Below are positions 13,815-25,640 of a stretch of 64,000 nucleotides of DNA, in pieces; position 1 is the stretch's first letter, and the number at the start of each line of letters is the position of its first letter. This DNA comes from Annona cherimola. Taxonomy: Eukaryota > Streptophyta > Magnoliopsida > Magnoliales > Annonaceae. A program made the translations under genes and the position numbers. Location: the NCBI GenBank assembly GCA_030490835.1, contig CM059971.1:72372224-72436223 (forward strand), given 5' to 3'. The notes under the pieces were generated by a model that was not told the DNA's origin, did not search any database, and saw only the letters and a program-made list of their open reading frames with translations.

Positions 13815-16604
13815 CCTTTAATTCCCAATTCTGGAATTTCATTTCAAAGTGAAGAGATGTCTAAGATTTAGGGATTTGAGACATGTTGCAGAGCATGGCA
13901 TGGCACTTCATTGCCACTACAAATACACAGTAAAAGTAACAAACAAGAGGCAAGAAAAAAAATACCAGATATGAGAGTTGATACCTTCCAGAAGGAAGAA
14001 AGTCCCCAAATGCAAATACAAGACCGAAAACAACAACAGCCGCCCCAACTCCTACCTGTTCATCACTCAAGTTGAATTTGGGGCCCATGAAGAAAAATTA
14101 TGAATGGAAAATTAAGGCTAGTCTATTTTTGAAAATAAAATTCATCACTGGTAACTATCACACCTTAGTACCAAAGCCAATGGAACTCTTGTCTGGTTCA
14201 ACTGGTGCATCATAATCAATTGCTCCATAGGCTTTTCTCTCCTCTGCCTTTTTTTTCTCAACTGCACACCTGAGTGCTATAGAAATGACATCAAACAAAA
14301 GTGAAGTAACTCATTTTCTCAGTTACAAGTTAATTATATAATCATAATGGAAAAAAGGAAATTGATAAGCATCCCTGAAAATGAACAGAAAATCATAAAC
14401 ACAGAACGTCTTTGCTAAGTACAAAGGTGAAGTTTAATTAGGTATAGCAGAGGTATTCGCTGAACTAAAACAGCAATCTGAAGATTCGCTAATCAAATGA
14501 TCATTGCTCATTGCCCAAAAAAGAGCACAACAGAAACAAAGTTTTTCCTCTAATAGGCTAGTGAAAGACAGATACCAACCAGCAAGGCTCTTATCTAGGT
14601 TACAATTCTCGCGGGTAGACATATTTAGTCAATCCAAGCCCTTCCATGTTTCTAGAGTGGCAATCCAATTAGGAGAAAGCCCAAGTGTTACGTCATAGCA
14701 AAATCCAAAACCCAAATGTTACTTGGCTCAGACCACTCAAGCATAGCTCTAAGTACATGCCCCATTACATGAAAGTTGGTAACAGTATATTTCAGTTGGA
14801 CCTAGAAGGTTATACATTTTATAATTTTAATTATTTAAACAATTTACAATTAATGCATCTCACCCAAAATTCGGCTACCTAACCCCCTCCCAAACATAAA
14901 AAATTTGAACAAAGCTTTATGATAAAGCAAGCAAAATATAACTACATGTTCGAACCAGAAATATTACACCATGCACCAACATTTAATTACCCAATGAAGG
15001 AGAATGGGTGCAAAACCTTATTTTCTTATATATTTTTTTGAAAATATTTTTTATAAGATTGTTAATATAGTTGTATTCAATCTATAAGCTAAATTTTACC
15101 ATTTTTGAATGTGTATATATATATATCTTTTTAATTTTTTTAAAAACAAGGGTACTTTAGCCAGTTTTAAGTGACTAAAATACCTCTGTTTTTAAAAAAT
15201 CAAAAATATATATTTAGATATCTCCAAAAATTGTAAAATTTAATACATAAGTTAAATATAACTATATTAACAATCTTATAAAAAAATTTCAAAAAAATAT
15301 TAAAAAATGAGGTTTTGCACCTTGGTACATTGAAACATTCTCATGGAAATATGACCATGATCCATGAATAAACAAATACATTTATATATAATTTAGGTCC
15401 AACTTCTATGTAACCCAAGATCACACTAAAATTTTTCTTTTGACCCATGGATGGGATCCATTTTGATGATGGAATTAAAAACCAACCGTTCACATTGTTT
15501 AACATTATTAGTCTTATTGTTCAATAAAAAATCATCTTGATTAAAGATATAGATGTACCACGTTTGCTTTAAAATATATATATGCTCATGTGTAAATTAG
15601 GAAAAACATTTAGATCCATTCACAAATATGTATATAACATAATCATTTACGCACAAATGATGTTTTAGACTACTTAGATGTTGAAAATGTAACTTTGAAA
15701 TTGATATATAAATCAAAAAAAATTATTACGTTCATTTTTACACATTTTTAAGATGAGACCCTTGCACATAGTTGATTTACAAGAAGCTTGGTCTCCTGAT
15801 AAATAAATGATTATAAATGTCATGCGCAAAGTGGATTTTACATCATCATTACAGTAGGCCAAAATGGATGGGATTACACAAAAAACTTTGGTGTAACCTA
15901 GTTACATAGAAGGAAAGCCCTATAGGTTATAGACATAAATATTTTTTTTTTTTGGTTATGATTGAGGGATATTATTAGATTGTTTAAGGAGAATGAAGAA
16001 ATATGAGGGACGTTGGGGGAATTAAAGATAAACTTACCCAAATTGCCAACAATTCAAGAATTTAGCAGCGGTAATTTGCAAGGAAAAGAAAATTATCAGT
16101 TATCTCCAATATTATTAATAAATTGAGAAAACATCCCTAATAATATTTTTGATATGACTTACAATAAACAAAAAAGATATTGATTTATTTCTTATATGAT
16201 ACTTTATGGGCACAAGAAACAAATCATTGTGTCTATATCCAGCTCCAGGACCAGCAGGATCAACAGCCACAATGGAGGTTGTGAAGTGAGAAAGATAACA
16301 AATTGAGGAGAGATCAGACGTATCAGAGAAATTTAAGTGGAATTATGTACAGATCATAAAAATTGAAGGTTAGATTGAAGAGTCGTGTAATTTTCTAGAA
16401 GCCTGCAGAACAAATAATCATCAACATGGAAAACCTTGCATCATGATAAAGAACTAATCTAGGTGCTGTCTAAACCAACCCCTTTTGAGTCTCCACATAC
16501 ATTGCATGTGCCATGACAACTACTTAGCAGATGACTAGTTGGGAAGTATTACAGAGCAAAGCCCATATGGATTTCATTAGAGTCTGATCGATATATACCC
16601 CAAA

Positions 16605-16635
<31 letters not shown>

Positions 16636-19600
16636 TTGTGTTGGGAAGTGGAAATACGAAACTGAGAACAAAGTGCCAGTAGCAAGGCCATAGATACATT
16701 TATAGAGCCCCTGCTAAGAATTACACACATGCATTCAAGAAAAACAATATATAGAGATGAATAATAATAATTTCAATACAGACACACCTCCTAACTGCTT
16801 CTAATCGGTCCTCGAATTGTTGATCTGATGCTTCATTGCCAGATTTTCCACCCGAAACACCAGCTAGTCCAGGTGCCTCTGCAGAGAATAGGCATTGTAG
16901 TTCAAGCTATGATCTATTTATCTGCTACAGAATACAGAAAGAACGTCATAATCATCAGCTGATACAGAGATAATTCCCTCAAAAAAAAAAAAAATTTGGG
17001 AGGGGAGACAAAAGGAGATCAACTTGAAATTTTGACAAAACAACAAGAAATACTGATGATTGTTGTTATTTAGGGCCTTAGGAAGTGGAGGATAGGGAAG
17101 GGAAAAACAGAGTACAGAGAGAAAGCGAGAGAGGAGTGCAATCTCTTCTTCATAAAACTAAATTTTGCTCAAGAAAGAGTGTAACTATGTCCCTGAGAGT
17201 TCTTCTCTGAACACATTAACCTCTTAATTTTCAAATTGAACAACTGGAAAATGTCTCCTGAAACCAAATAATTTCAAACAAAATAACAATCAATCTGAAT
17301 ACACATCATTCGAACATGTTGAACCAGCTTACTTGAAATATTAGTGGGAACATTCTAATCAAGATACATTTTCCAACAGGTCAATGGAAAAGTTGAAGGA
17401 AGAGTTGACAAACAAGTCCATAGCGACTCCGCAAATATCGTTCATCATTCAACAAGCTAACAATGGATGCAATTTATTCAAATATATTACCACAGCATCA
17501 TGCAGGCTTTATCCCACGTGGACACACATGAGAACATGCAAGTAAGGACAGATGCAAGCATGCAGGTAAGTGTACATGGTAATTCTAAATCAAACTAATC
17601 AATACTTCAACCACAGGTTGCAATAAATTATGAGGAACACATAACAAACTAACTACATCATTGATGAATGAGCAACGAAAGAAAGTATGGAAAGGATAAC
17701 TCAGAACTACTGATACACTTACGGCTAACTACTGTATCAGATTTCCGAACAGCTGACTTTCTGCAACAAATATAAGATAAAAATAAAATTAAAGCTTTTA
17801 CAAAAAAGAAATTATGGAACCAGGGCATAGCCCCATTGGTTCACGCCATCTTGTGCGTGCAAAACAACCGAATCCAGAGGGAGTGGTGTCCTCATGCATT
17901 GTAATCAAAAAAAAAAAAAAAAAAACTATGACATCTCAAAAGAAAAGGGAAAAGAATCAAAAAACCAGAGATAAATACACAGTCAAAAATGAAGGTTTCT
18001 AATTCAAATAGATCAATCAACTATACTCTTGAGTAATGATACGTAAAATAATAGTCAAGCCATCAATTCATGGTGTGGGCAAAGCATAACGAAGCCCATA
18101 GCACACTGCTGTTAATAATTTCTTACTCAACAAAGAGCGCAAAAAATAACATCAACACTGAGCCATGCATTGTAGTTGACGAGGCATAAGATTCAGCCAT
18201 GATTATTTTGTTCACTTCAAGATGAACCTTCAATATCCAATGGAATAAAATCAGTGGAACACCGGGGGTACTTTATGATGTCAATCTCACGGTTAAAAAC
18301 CCTTTAAATGGAAGATCCTGAATGTACAGAGATACGCAGCACCCACATCCAAAAAGGGGAATGACCATCACAGCACCAGCACCCACAAGACAATGACAAT
18401 CAAATCTCCAGCTACTAGAGATAATTACAAGGATCAGCAAAACTTGTGAACAACTATGAAAAGTGAAGGCTCCATACTTCATCAATAATAAGAGACAGAA
18501 TGATAATAAAAGCACAAATAAAGATTTTGATCAAGTGCAATTTACAGAGACTTTTTACAAAGAAATGTTTGAGTCCATCCCTGTAACTACTACCTCCAGT
18601 AATAGACTAGTGAAGAGCAGCAAATTAATTTCAAAAGCTAGAATCATAATGCACCGCAACGAACCACAGATCAGAACTATTTATAGGAATGCAATAGACG
18701 GAGAAATAATTCATTGGCGACAACAATACTTCAAACTAATAATAAAAAATTAACAATCAGAACCAAATTGATGCATGGGTCACAGGAAATGCAGAAAGCA
18801 TTTTGAAAAGATAGGTATGACGCATGTGGCAAAACATGATGCACCGCAACATGTGGATATGCATCAACAGTGGCAAAATGGAATATCTAAATTCAGTGCC
18901 TAGCTATGTCTAGCGATTTCTGATATTTCCAACAGAAATTGATTCCAACAGACGTGTGTATTGCAATAATTGGTCTAAAAACTGAAGTTCTTATGAACCT
19001 GATGAAAGTAGAAGGAAATATTTCAAATTTGTCTATTCTAGGCGCAAAAATCTTGTGAAGGGGAAATAATTCTATGATATTTTAGAAAGATTTTATTGCG
19101 ATATTTTGTTCTATCTTTGGAAGATATTAGAAGATTTCCAAGGATATTTTAGAATCTATTTAAAATAAGCCTGTATCTATTTCAAGTTTACTTCCTTAAG
19201 AAATTCACTTAAAATATACAATTTCTTTTTCTAAAAAGATTTCATCTTTAATAATTGTGCTAACATTAGGTGGTATGTTCACCTATAAATACAACCCTTA
19301 AAAGCTCTAAGGAGCATCGGTTTTAAGATTTATAAAATTGTTCTCTAATTCTTCTTTTGGTTGTTCTTATTCTTCTCTCCTTCTTCTTCTATTCTTTCTA
19401 CCTTTTTCTTCTCTTCTCATCTCTAAAGGTTCCTTCTTCTATCTTCTCCCTTCTTCTCTACCCATCCTACATCGGAACCTCTGACAAGTCTTCCCAAATT
19501 TTGAGCATGAGATATTTGACTGTTTAATATGGTAATAGTTGATGAGCTTCACTTCTATAGAACCAGGTTATATAGAATCAAAGCCATATAACGCATTCAA

Positions 19601-21986
19601 AATTTGAGATTTAGATCCTTGATGGAAAATCTAATTCTTTCATTGTATTTAACACCATTTGTTTAAGTAAAAGACCAAGTTTTATCCAAATCAAGTATGT
19701 ATATGGGCTACATTTGTTAAAAAATATATTTTTTTCATGTGTAAATTATGAAAAATACTTCAATTTACATATGTATTAGAATGTGATAATACTTTATAAA
19801 AATATCCATGTAGGAACGATATTTTAGACGGTTTAGATGTTGAAAATACAACTTTAAAATTAATATTTAACATTAAACCATTTTATTACATCGATTTTCA
19901 ATAGGGCCCATGCACAGTAATATTAGATAAATGAGAATCTTTGAGATGCTATAAATGATATTAAGGGTGTGTTTGGGAATAGATAAAATTTTTGATGAAA
20001 AATTTTATAGAGTAAAAGTTGTAAAATGATGTGATGTGATAACGGTAATAATGAGAAGTAAAAAGAACAAAGTTAAAATAGATAGGTTGATTGTGTGGGT
20101 AATTGTATAGAAATGATTGAAAAATAGGATAGTTGTATAGAAAAATATGAATAAATGATTAAAAAATAGAGTAGTTATGGAGAGTGAAAAGTTTTAGATT
20201 GAAAAGTTTTGACCTGAAATTTTTTGAACATTGTCAAACACACCCTAAATACAATAGATGGAATGGATTTTCCATTAACCATCAGATGTTAAAAATGGAG
20301 GGTGTTACATAGAAAAAGAGTTTCGTAGAAGCGGGACCTATAATTGAATTGCATAACTGATATTTCAAACATTATTGAAATGAAATAAAATAAGTACTTA
20401 GTTTTCTTTTCCTTTCACACTAACCAAGGCAAGCAGGCCTAAACAATATGAAGGATAAACAAGTAGAATAGGTTATTATGAGAGCATAAATACTTCTAGA
20501 GGGAATAACATATAAAGAGAATTATTCCTAAATATACAGAGCCCAGCAACACACAAATAACTATATACCTTTGCTGCAAGTCCTGTGAAGAATCCCCACT
20601 CTCTCTTGATGTGTCGGCGTTATTAGTCTGTCAATGAACATCTAGCTCTCTCAGTACACATAAACTTAAATTAACAATATTATAGACAATATGGTAAAAC
20701 AACAGTTCATTAGGTTGTCCGAAGATGAAAGCTCTGGTGCAATAAAGACGAGGATGATGATGATGTTCCAAAGTAGCCTATTAACAGACTAGATGAGCCC
20801 CAGAGGGGCCTGACAACATTCAGATACCTTGTAAATATGCCATCAAACAACATTGACAAGGACAATCAATGTCAACAAATACTACAGGTAAGCCAATAAA
20901 AATACTCTAGAATGGATGAATAGTGTGAATTGCATACACTTGAACCCTTGAGCAAAAACAGACCAAAATTGCCTACTGAATACTGATTGGACAATTTTCC
21001 GTCAGTAACACATCTATGTACGTTTGAAAAAATTGCAGCAGAAGTCACGGAGAGATCCATTGCATTGCTATCAGCTCCAGTAATGGAACACTGGTTTAAC
21101 TGAATTACAAAATGAAGTAGAACCACCTTTCTTTTTTACCTCAAGTTGAAGAATCTTGTTACCTTTTTCCCTTTAGTTTTCTATTTTAGTTTAAGTCCTC
21201 TTTTACGCTTTTAATTTGATTAAAAACGAAAAGAATAAAGACGAGAAGTAGGCTTTTGTACTGAAAGATGTCTAGGTAGTTAAAATATCAAACCGCATGT
21301 GGGGGGGGAAAAAAAGGTAAAAACTGTTCCACCCTTTTTGTATTCCCAAAGGGAGCCTAACAATAATTACAAATAAAAAAATTTACACATAAATAAACTC
21401 TAATTGAAGTGCAAAGCCTGGCCATGTTGTGCATCACACGTGGATTTAGACAACAAAGTCAAGAGTAACCGAAATTTTTCATTAGAAGCCAATCTAGAAT
21501 TAATGTTCATCAAAGTCAAACCAAATTACTCAAACGTCCATTTGGGTACAGCAGTACTGGTTCGTCGGACTTCTTGCAAATAAGGTTGTCATATGGTTTA
21601 TGTGAAGGAGTTTAGGTATGGAGATACGGAATGCAAAATGGGTGACCAAACGAACGCAATTTCACAAACATATATAAGAACATTCAATTCCAAACGGATA
21701 GGACGACAACCCAAATACCGTGTCTTTACTTGTAGGTCGCCTGCCAAAACCACGCCTTCCTTTTGAAGCCGAACAGCGAACGGAAGTTGCGTTGCGAGCC
21801 TGACAATTATAGCGGACATAGCGACCACGACCTTCCAACAAACCACTGCCCATGTTGCATACATCGCATATACTTCTCACCTGCATCGTCAACGAAGAAA
21901 CGTTAGCATAATGCATTCATCAGCTGCGAGAAGATTAGATGGAAACGGAAAAAACGAACCGGCACAAGGAAGAAACAGGACGCCAT
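5115..21986 (-). CDS. Tetratricopeptide-repeat protein, probable plastid membrane-anchored
   Basis: Sixteen exons, minus strand: 21986-21960, 21880-21719, 20627-20569, 17760-17723, 16878-16788, 14269-14164, 14055-13985, 13732-13666, 13059-12997, 11868-11797, 11679-11578, 11307-11233, 10524-10402, 8327-8211, 6776-6720, 5174-5115. They total 1290 bp, or 429 residues plus TGA, with all phases consistent. Residues 1-60 are rich in R/S with few acids and fit a transit peptide (...RNATSVRCSASKGRRGFG). Residues 64-161 are polar and probably disordered or coiled (EKKKAEERKAYGAIDYDAP). Residues about 162-180 (VGVGAAVVVFGLVFAFGDF) form one membrane segment. From about 208 on there are TPR-type helix pairs, for example GAAVTLAELGENTKATSLLE, SEAYRLLGDIKFELKDYDGS, VELLLGKAYSDWGHVSDAV and GIILKENGNVGDAERMFIQA. 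It matches the plan of uncharacterised plant chloroplast TPR proteins of the Arabidopsis At1g78915 type (from memory). TPR arrays bind partner proteins; the partner is unknown. The first exon is the weak point: the ATG could instead be at 21916 or 21886, reading through the 77-bp first intron. Introns carry two SINEs and several MITEs. Confidence 0.87.
6166..6643 (+). mobile_element. Tourist-like MITE split by a nested insertion
   Basis: Starts GGGTGTGTTTG and ends ACCAAACACATCG, as the other family members do. The element is continuous with its relatives except for 6290-6481. It lies in the last intron of the TPR gene. Confidence 0.75.
6290..6481. mobile_element. 192-bp insertion with 9-bp target duplication inside a MITE
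   Basis: AAAGTTAAA is present on both sides (6281-6289 and 6482-6490), and the surrounding Tourist-like MITE resumes its alignment across the pair. A 9-bp duplication fits Mutator-like elements. I see no clear terminal inverted repeats. Part of the interior resembles the foldback elements at 15007 and 22720 (CCAAAAATGGTAAAATTTAA). Confidence 0.65.
8541..8911. mobile_element. Foldback MITE, about 370 bp
   Basis: The left end (TGGGTAATGATCTAATG... CCTCCATTTTCTTATTTAAA) is matched by the reverse complement of the right end (TGGGTACTGCTCTAATG... TCTCCATTTTCTTATTTAAA). The arms are roughly 60-100 bases each with a more diverged centre. It lies in an intron of the TPR gene. Confidence 0.7.
9968..10146 (+). 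mobile_element. Au-like tRNA-derived SINE
   Basis: The order of blocks matches the plant Au SINE as I remember it: a tRNA-like head with box A (TGGCGCAATGGT), a box B remnant (CTTCGAGTCAC), then CAGAAACAGCCTTTTTG, GGTAAGGCTGTGTA, ACTCCCCAGACACC, and a 3' end GCATTGGGTCAGCCTTTT. CCTCATG occurs just before (9959-9965) and just after (10151-10157) and may be part of the target duplication. It lies in a TPR-gene intron, antisense to the gene. Confidence 0.8.
13758..13810. repeat. (AG)n microsatellite
   Basis: More than 25 AG units in the intron directly upstream (in gene order) of the 13732-13666 exon of the TPR gene. On the transcript this is a CU-rich tract about 25 bases from the acceptor, and may serve as part of the polypyrimidine region. 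Confidence 0.95.
15007..15321. mobile_element. Foldback MITE, about 315 bp
   Basis: Ends GGTGCAAAACC and GGTTTTGCACC. The arms continue as inverted repeats (TATAAGATTGTTAATATAGT on the left; the complementary copy near 15265 on the right) to a centre near 15160. AT-rich, intronic in the TPR gene. The same inner word (TTTTACCATTTTTG) occurs in the element at 22720. Confidence 0.8.
15393..15925. mobile_element. MITE-like element with long inverted ends, core family C
   Basis: The left end has CCAACTTCTATGTAAC and the right end has GTTACATAGAAGG, in inverted orientation. The core (ACTTAGATGTTGAAAATG... ATTATTACGTTCATTTTT) recurs near 19830, 24610, 24970 and 37620. Intronic in the TPR gene. Confidence 0.65.
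16615..16635. repeat. (AC)n microsatellite
   Basis: About ten AC units following a TA-rich run, in an intron of the TPR gene. Confidence 0.9.
17814..17930 (+). mobile_element. tRNA-derived SINE with poly-A tail
   Basis: A box A-like word (TAGCCCCATTGGTTCACGCC), a box B-like word about 40 bases downstream (ACCGAATCCAG), a short body and a run of about 20 A at the 3' end. It is antisense in an intron of the TPR gene. No clear target duplication was seen, so the call rests on promoter-box spacing and tail. Confidence 0.55.
18950..19495 (+). mobile_element. Possible solo copia-type LTR
   Basis: AT-rich U3-like region, then a TATA box (CACCTATAAATACAACCC near 19280), then a long pyrimidine-rich leader of TTCTTCTTC type ending near CTACATCGGAACC. 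This layout is usual for plant Ty1/copia LTRs. I cannot see exact ends or a target duplication, and no coding part accompanies it. Intronic in the TPR gene. Confidence 0.45.
19540..20340. mobile_element. Core-family-C element interrupted by a Tourist-like MITE
   Basis: The outer parts have inverted similarity (GCTTCACTTCTATAG near 19547; its complement near 20325) and the core word TTTAGATGTTGAAAATACAA near 19835. The element at 19965-20245 is inserted within it, so the Tourist-like element is the younger of the two. Confidence 0.5.
19965..20245 (+). mobile_element. Tourist-like MITE
   Basis: Ends GGGTGTGTTTGGG and CAAACACACCC, flanked on both sides by TAA (19962-19964 and 20246-20248). At 281 bp it is the best preserved copy in the window. 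A 3-bp TAA/TTA duplication with GGGTGTGTTTGG ends is typical of PIF/Harbinger-derived MITEs. Confidence 0.9.
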
Positions 21987-22342
21987 GCTCGAGCACCACC
22001 TCCTCCTCCTCAGTGCCGAATGCCGACGCCGTTATTACTAGTATCTCTCCGACGGATTCGAGCAGTACTTCTCCACGACGAGTTAAAGCGAGCAGGACTC
22101 TTGAGCAGCAGGATGGAGTGACTGTAGCCGAGGCGGGGCCCACTTGCAAGTGCTATTGCCTGGAGGTCAGGGTAGTAGAGGTCTCTCGTGCAACTTGTGG
22201 TGCTCATCTACCGACCTTAATATGGCAGGGTATCGTATCAAATATTACCGTACGAGGTGGTTGCGAACTACTATCCGCCCTCTTAAATAGGGTAAAGTAA
22301 GTTGCCCAAAATCTATTCATATGAATATAATTATATATATAA
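21987..22342. promoter_or_regulatory. 5' flank of the TPR gene
   Basis: Moderately GC-rich DNA directly upstream of the TPR start, the likely promoter and 5' leader. Open frames on both strands here are short and out of phase with the exons. No clear TATA box was identified. Confidence 0.35.
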
Positions 22343-22627
22343 GGAGTGTTTAATTTGGGGTAAAATTTTTGTTGAAAAGTTTTTGATTAAAAGTTGTCAC
22401 ATAGATAAAAAATGATGTGATATAATAGAGGTAATGATGAGGAATAAAAATAATAAAGTTAAAATAGATAGGTTAATTTCATGGGTAATTGTGTAGAAAT
22501 GATTGAAAAGTAGAGTAGTTTGTATAGAAAAATGTGAAAAAATAATTAAAAATAGAGTGATTATGGAAGTGAAAAACTCGGATTGAAAAGTTTTGGCTGA
22601 CATTTTTTTACCCAGACAAATACATCC
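22343..22627 (+). mobile_element. Tourist-like MITE
   Basis: Degraded ends (GGAGTGTTTAATTTGGG ... AAATACATCC), preceded by TAA and followed by ATA. The interior shares ATGATGTGATAT, AAGTTAAAATAGATAGGTT and GTGTAGAAATGATTGAAAAG with the other copies. Upstream of the TPR gene. Confidence 0.8.
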
Positions 22628-22719
22628 ATAATATATATTATATAGTATGTATTATGTTTTGTCGATGATATCTTGTATACATATCTATTTCAGTAAATTC
22701 ATTTAAGGAATGTTTTATA

Positions 22720-23081
22720 TGACTGCGATCCTGTGCTCCCGGGAGCATGCAGCACTCATACACCTATTTTTTTATTTTTTTCAAAATTTTTCATGAACTT
22801 GTTAACCTACGTGTATTTAACGTATATATCAATTTTTACCATTTTTCGAGGTTTTTAGATATTTATTTCGGATTTTTAAAAATCAGTGTCATTTTAGTAA
22901 TTTAAAATTACCTAAAATGCCACTGATTTTAAAAAATCAAAAATAAATATCTAAAATACCCCAAAAATGGTAAAACTTTATACACATATTAAATACATAT
23001 AGATTAACACTATTGTAAAAAAATGAAAAAAAAAATAATAAAAAATAGGTGTATGCGCCCGGGAGCATAGGATGGCAGTCC
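22720..23081. mobile_element. Foldback MITE with 9-bp target duplication (Mutator-like)
   Basis: TGTTTTATA lies on both sides (22711-22719 and 23082-23090). The ends pair as inverted repeats (left TGACTGCGATCC, right complement GGACTGCCATCC), and then CTCCCGGGAGCAT pairs with its near-complement, followed by ACACCTATTTTTT. The 9-bp duplication and long inverted repeats fit a non-autonomous Mutator-type element. Confidence 0.85.
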
Positions 23082-23099
23082 TGTTTTATAATATTTAAA

Positions 23100-23325
23100 A
23101 TTGTGGACTTGTGAAAAATGGTGGAAAATGAAAAAGAGAATATTTTGAAAAATGTATGATTGATAGGAAATGTTAGAGGTATAGTTAGAATAAATAGGTT
23201 TGTTGTATGTAGTTGGTAGAGAAAATAATTAGAATGTAAGGGTATAAGTAGGAAAAATAGTATGATTAATAAAGCAATGATTGACCTTGGAAAAACCATG
23301 GTTCTCACACTCACACATTACCAAA
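23100..23325. mobile_element. MITE-like element, second family (copy 2)
   Basis: Related in inverted orientation to 2230-2440. Shared words are ATATTTTGAAAAATGT, GATTGATAGGAAAT and AATAAATAGGTTTGTTG. The right end is near CCAAACGTGGTCC. Confidence 0.6.
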
Positions 23326-24289
23326 CGTGGTCCAAATTCAAATCAAACTTGTAACATATGAAATTATGGATTGTGAAATGAAATAATAAACTAGTTAGAT
23401 TTTTATGTCATTGATATTTGAAAGTCTTTTGTAAATAAGTTTGTAAATTCTGATTATAATATACTAATAATTTTAATGTTGGATTGTAAAACTCTATACT
23501 TTATATTTTTTAAATAATAATGTAAATAATAACTTATTTACTTACGATTTTAAAATATAAATGAGTATTGCTTTGTATTATTTAAAATAACATAAAAATA
23601 TTTTTGAAGAAATTATTATATTTGAGTATTAAATGAACCAATTTTTTAACAAAACCAGAATCAACCCTCTCGATAATGGGTAGAGTAGGGTACATTAAGA
23701 ACCGAATCAAGAAATGGATAGGATAAGGTAGGTTTTCTTGCAAATAAAGTATGGGTATAGTAGACTACTATTCGAACCGAACCGACCCGACCCGAGTTGC
23801 ACCATAGCTGAGACATGGGCAACGACGCATATTCTCACGTATTTGTAAAAAAGGACCTCGTAATTATTCTTAATTGTAAATTAATCTTGATATTGTTGTA
23901 ATTATTTTAATAATCTGCACCGTGGATATTCAATTTCAAAGAGCCTATTACGGTGCTTCACAAATTTTGCTTTTTATTTCGGTTTTTCATTTAATCGGGA
24001 TTATTTCCTTTTCGATTTTAATCTCGACATGGAACAAACGAGTGTATTAGATAAAGCAACAAGCCAGGTTAGCAAAATTGGGTTGGTATGTTCGTAACTT
24101 ACAGGATAAGAATGGATGCAATCTGACATTTTACCAAAAGGAATTTTCTTATTATTTTTTACTGCTTTCCCATCTCATTTTTTTTTATTCTAATGGTGAA
24201 ATGCTTTATAAAGTATATGTGTGTGCCAATAAATCCAAGCATCTTTTCTTTTCTAATTTACAAATGAATATATCAACTTTTTAGCAAAT
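23326..24289. other. AT-rich intergenic DNA
   Basis: No gene seen. Around 23670-23800 it holds a GGGTAGAGTAGGGTA / CGAACCGAACCGACCCG stretch that recurs near 25600, 27000 and 36000 (see findings). Confidence 0.5.
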
Positions 24290-25170
24290 ATAGCCCATGC
24301 ACATTTTTGTTTTAGATGAAATTTGATCTGCTAGTAAAACAAATAATATTAAATATAAATATAACGAATGGATTGAATTTTATATCAATCATCAACATTT
24401 AAAAAATAAAAACGAAATCTCTTCCATATAATTCGGTTAAACAAAAGCATGACCCAATATATATATACAGAGACACAGAGATGATCCTGTGTAGATGAAC
24501 TGCACCATAATTACAGTGCAGTTTATTGCAAAATAAATTTTACATATATTAAAATATAATAAACATTATACACTCGTTTATCCATATAAAAACATATTTT
24601 AAATGATTTAGATATTAAAAATATCACTTTCAACTTGATATTTACATCAAACAATTTTATTATGTTAATTTTGTAACATTTTAAAATGCGGCCTATACAT
24701 ATGTTTAATTTAGATGAAAATTAATATGTTAATAAAGTGAATAATTTTAAATACCATAGGTGTGATAGATTTTTTATTTATAATCGAGTGAGCCCTATAG
24801 TATATGAATTGTACGATCTAGTTGCATGCATTGAATCAAAATTCATATATTTAGAGAAAGAGAGAACTTACAGTAACTTATAGTATGGTTGGCTCAAAAT
24901 GAGTCATTCACGCATTTAAATATATTAATATTTTATACAACTATTTATTCATATATACATTATATCTTAGATTGTTTACATGTTGAAAAAATAATTTTAG
25001 ATTATCATTTGCATCAAAATTATTTTATTATATTAATTTTGTACTACTTTCAGATGAGCTATACATATTCAATTTGGATGAAAATTGATATATTAATAAA
25101 AAAAATTCAATTCTAAATATAATTGATGGAATAAATATATATTTTACGATCATATGAGTCAAATGTAACA
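24290..25170. mobile_element. Cluster of core-family-C MITE-like copies
   Basis: The core words TTTAGATATTAAAAATATCA, GATATTTACATCAAAC and TTTTATTATGTTAATTTTGTA, or close variants, occur near 24590-24680 and again near 24960-25050, with related flanks near 24290-24440. Exact ends are unclear. Confidence 0.5.
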
Positions 25171-25640
25171 TAAGTTACGGTACATTTACATGCGCTAGAT
25201 ATTTTCTCTCACCCTCACATTGTGTATATGTGAACAAGTCAAAATTTTTACCTATGGTACAAAAACCAGCCCTAACCACTATGAATGCAACTCATGGGAA
25301 GTTTCCATGAGTTAATCAATCGGGCAACCTAAAATGGGCAAATAAGTTCCATCTTTTTTTACTCGTACGGTAGGATAAATTTCAAGTAAAAAAAAAAATC
25401 TTATGTAAGAAGAGTAAGGTGGCGTTCCAAGTTTTATGCACCCAAAACAACCCAAATTACTAATATATATTCAAAATTATTTTTATAAAATACATTAGAT
25501 TTTTTAAGATATAAAAGGTGTGTTTGACAACCATTAAAACTTTTCACCCCTTGGGGTATGTTTAAGAAGTGATAAAATACCCGGGGAAATTTGGGTAGGG
25601 TCGGTTCCAGGTGACGGGTACCCGGAACCGACCCGGATTG
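25171..25640. other. Intergenic DNA with repeat scraps
   Basis: Includes a short GGTGTGTTTGACAACC / TTCACCCCTTGGGGTATG segment (25517-25575) that looks like two Tourist-like ends joined, and a GGGTAGGGTCGGTTCC...GGAACCGACCCGG stretch (25588-25637). Confidence 0.45.

Noticed and set aside
13646..13852. Open frames through the (AG)n run
   Set aside because: A dinucleotide repeat yields open frames on both strands. The real coding part is only the 13732-13666 exon.
22010..22300. Overlapping frames of 60-129 codons upstream of the TPR gene
   Set aside because: They are out of phase with the exons and have no domain; the region is a moderately GC-rich promoter flank.
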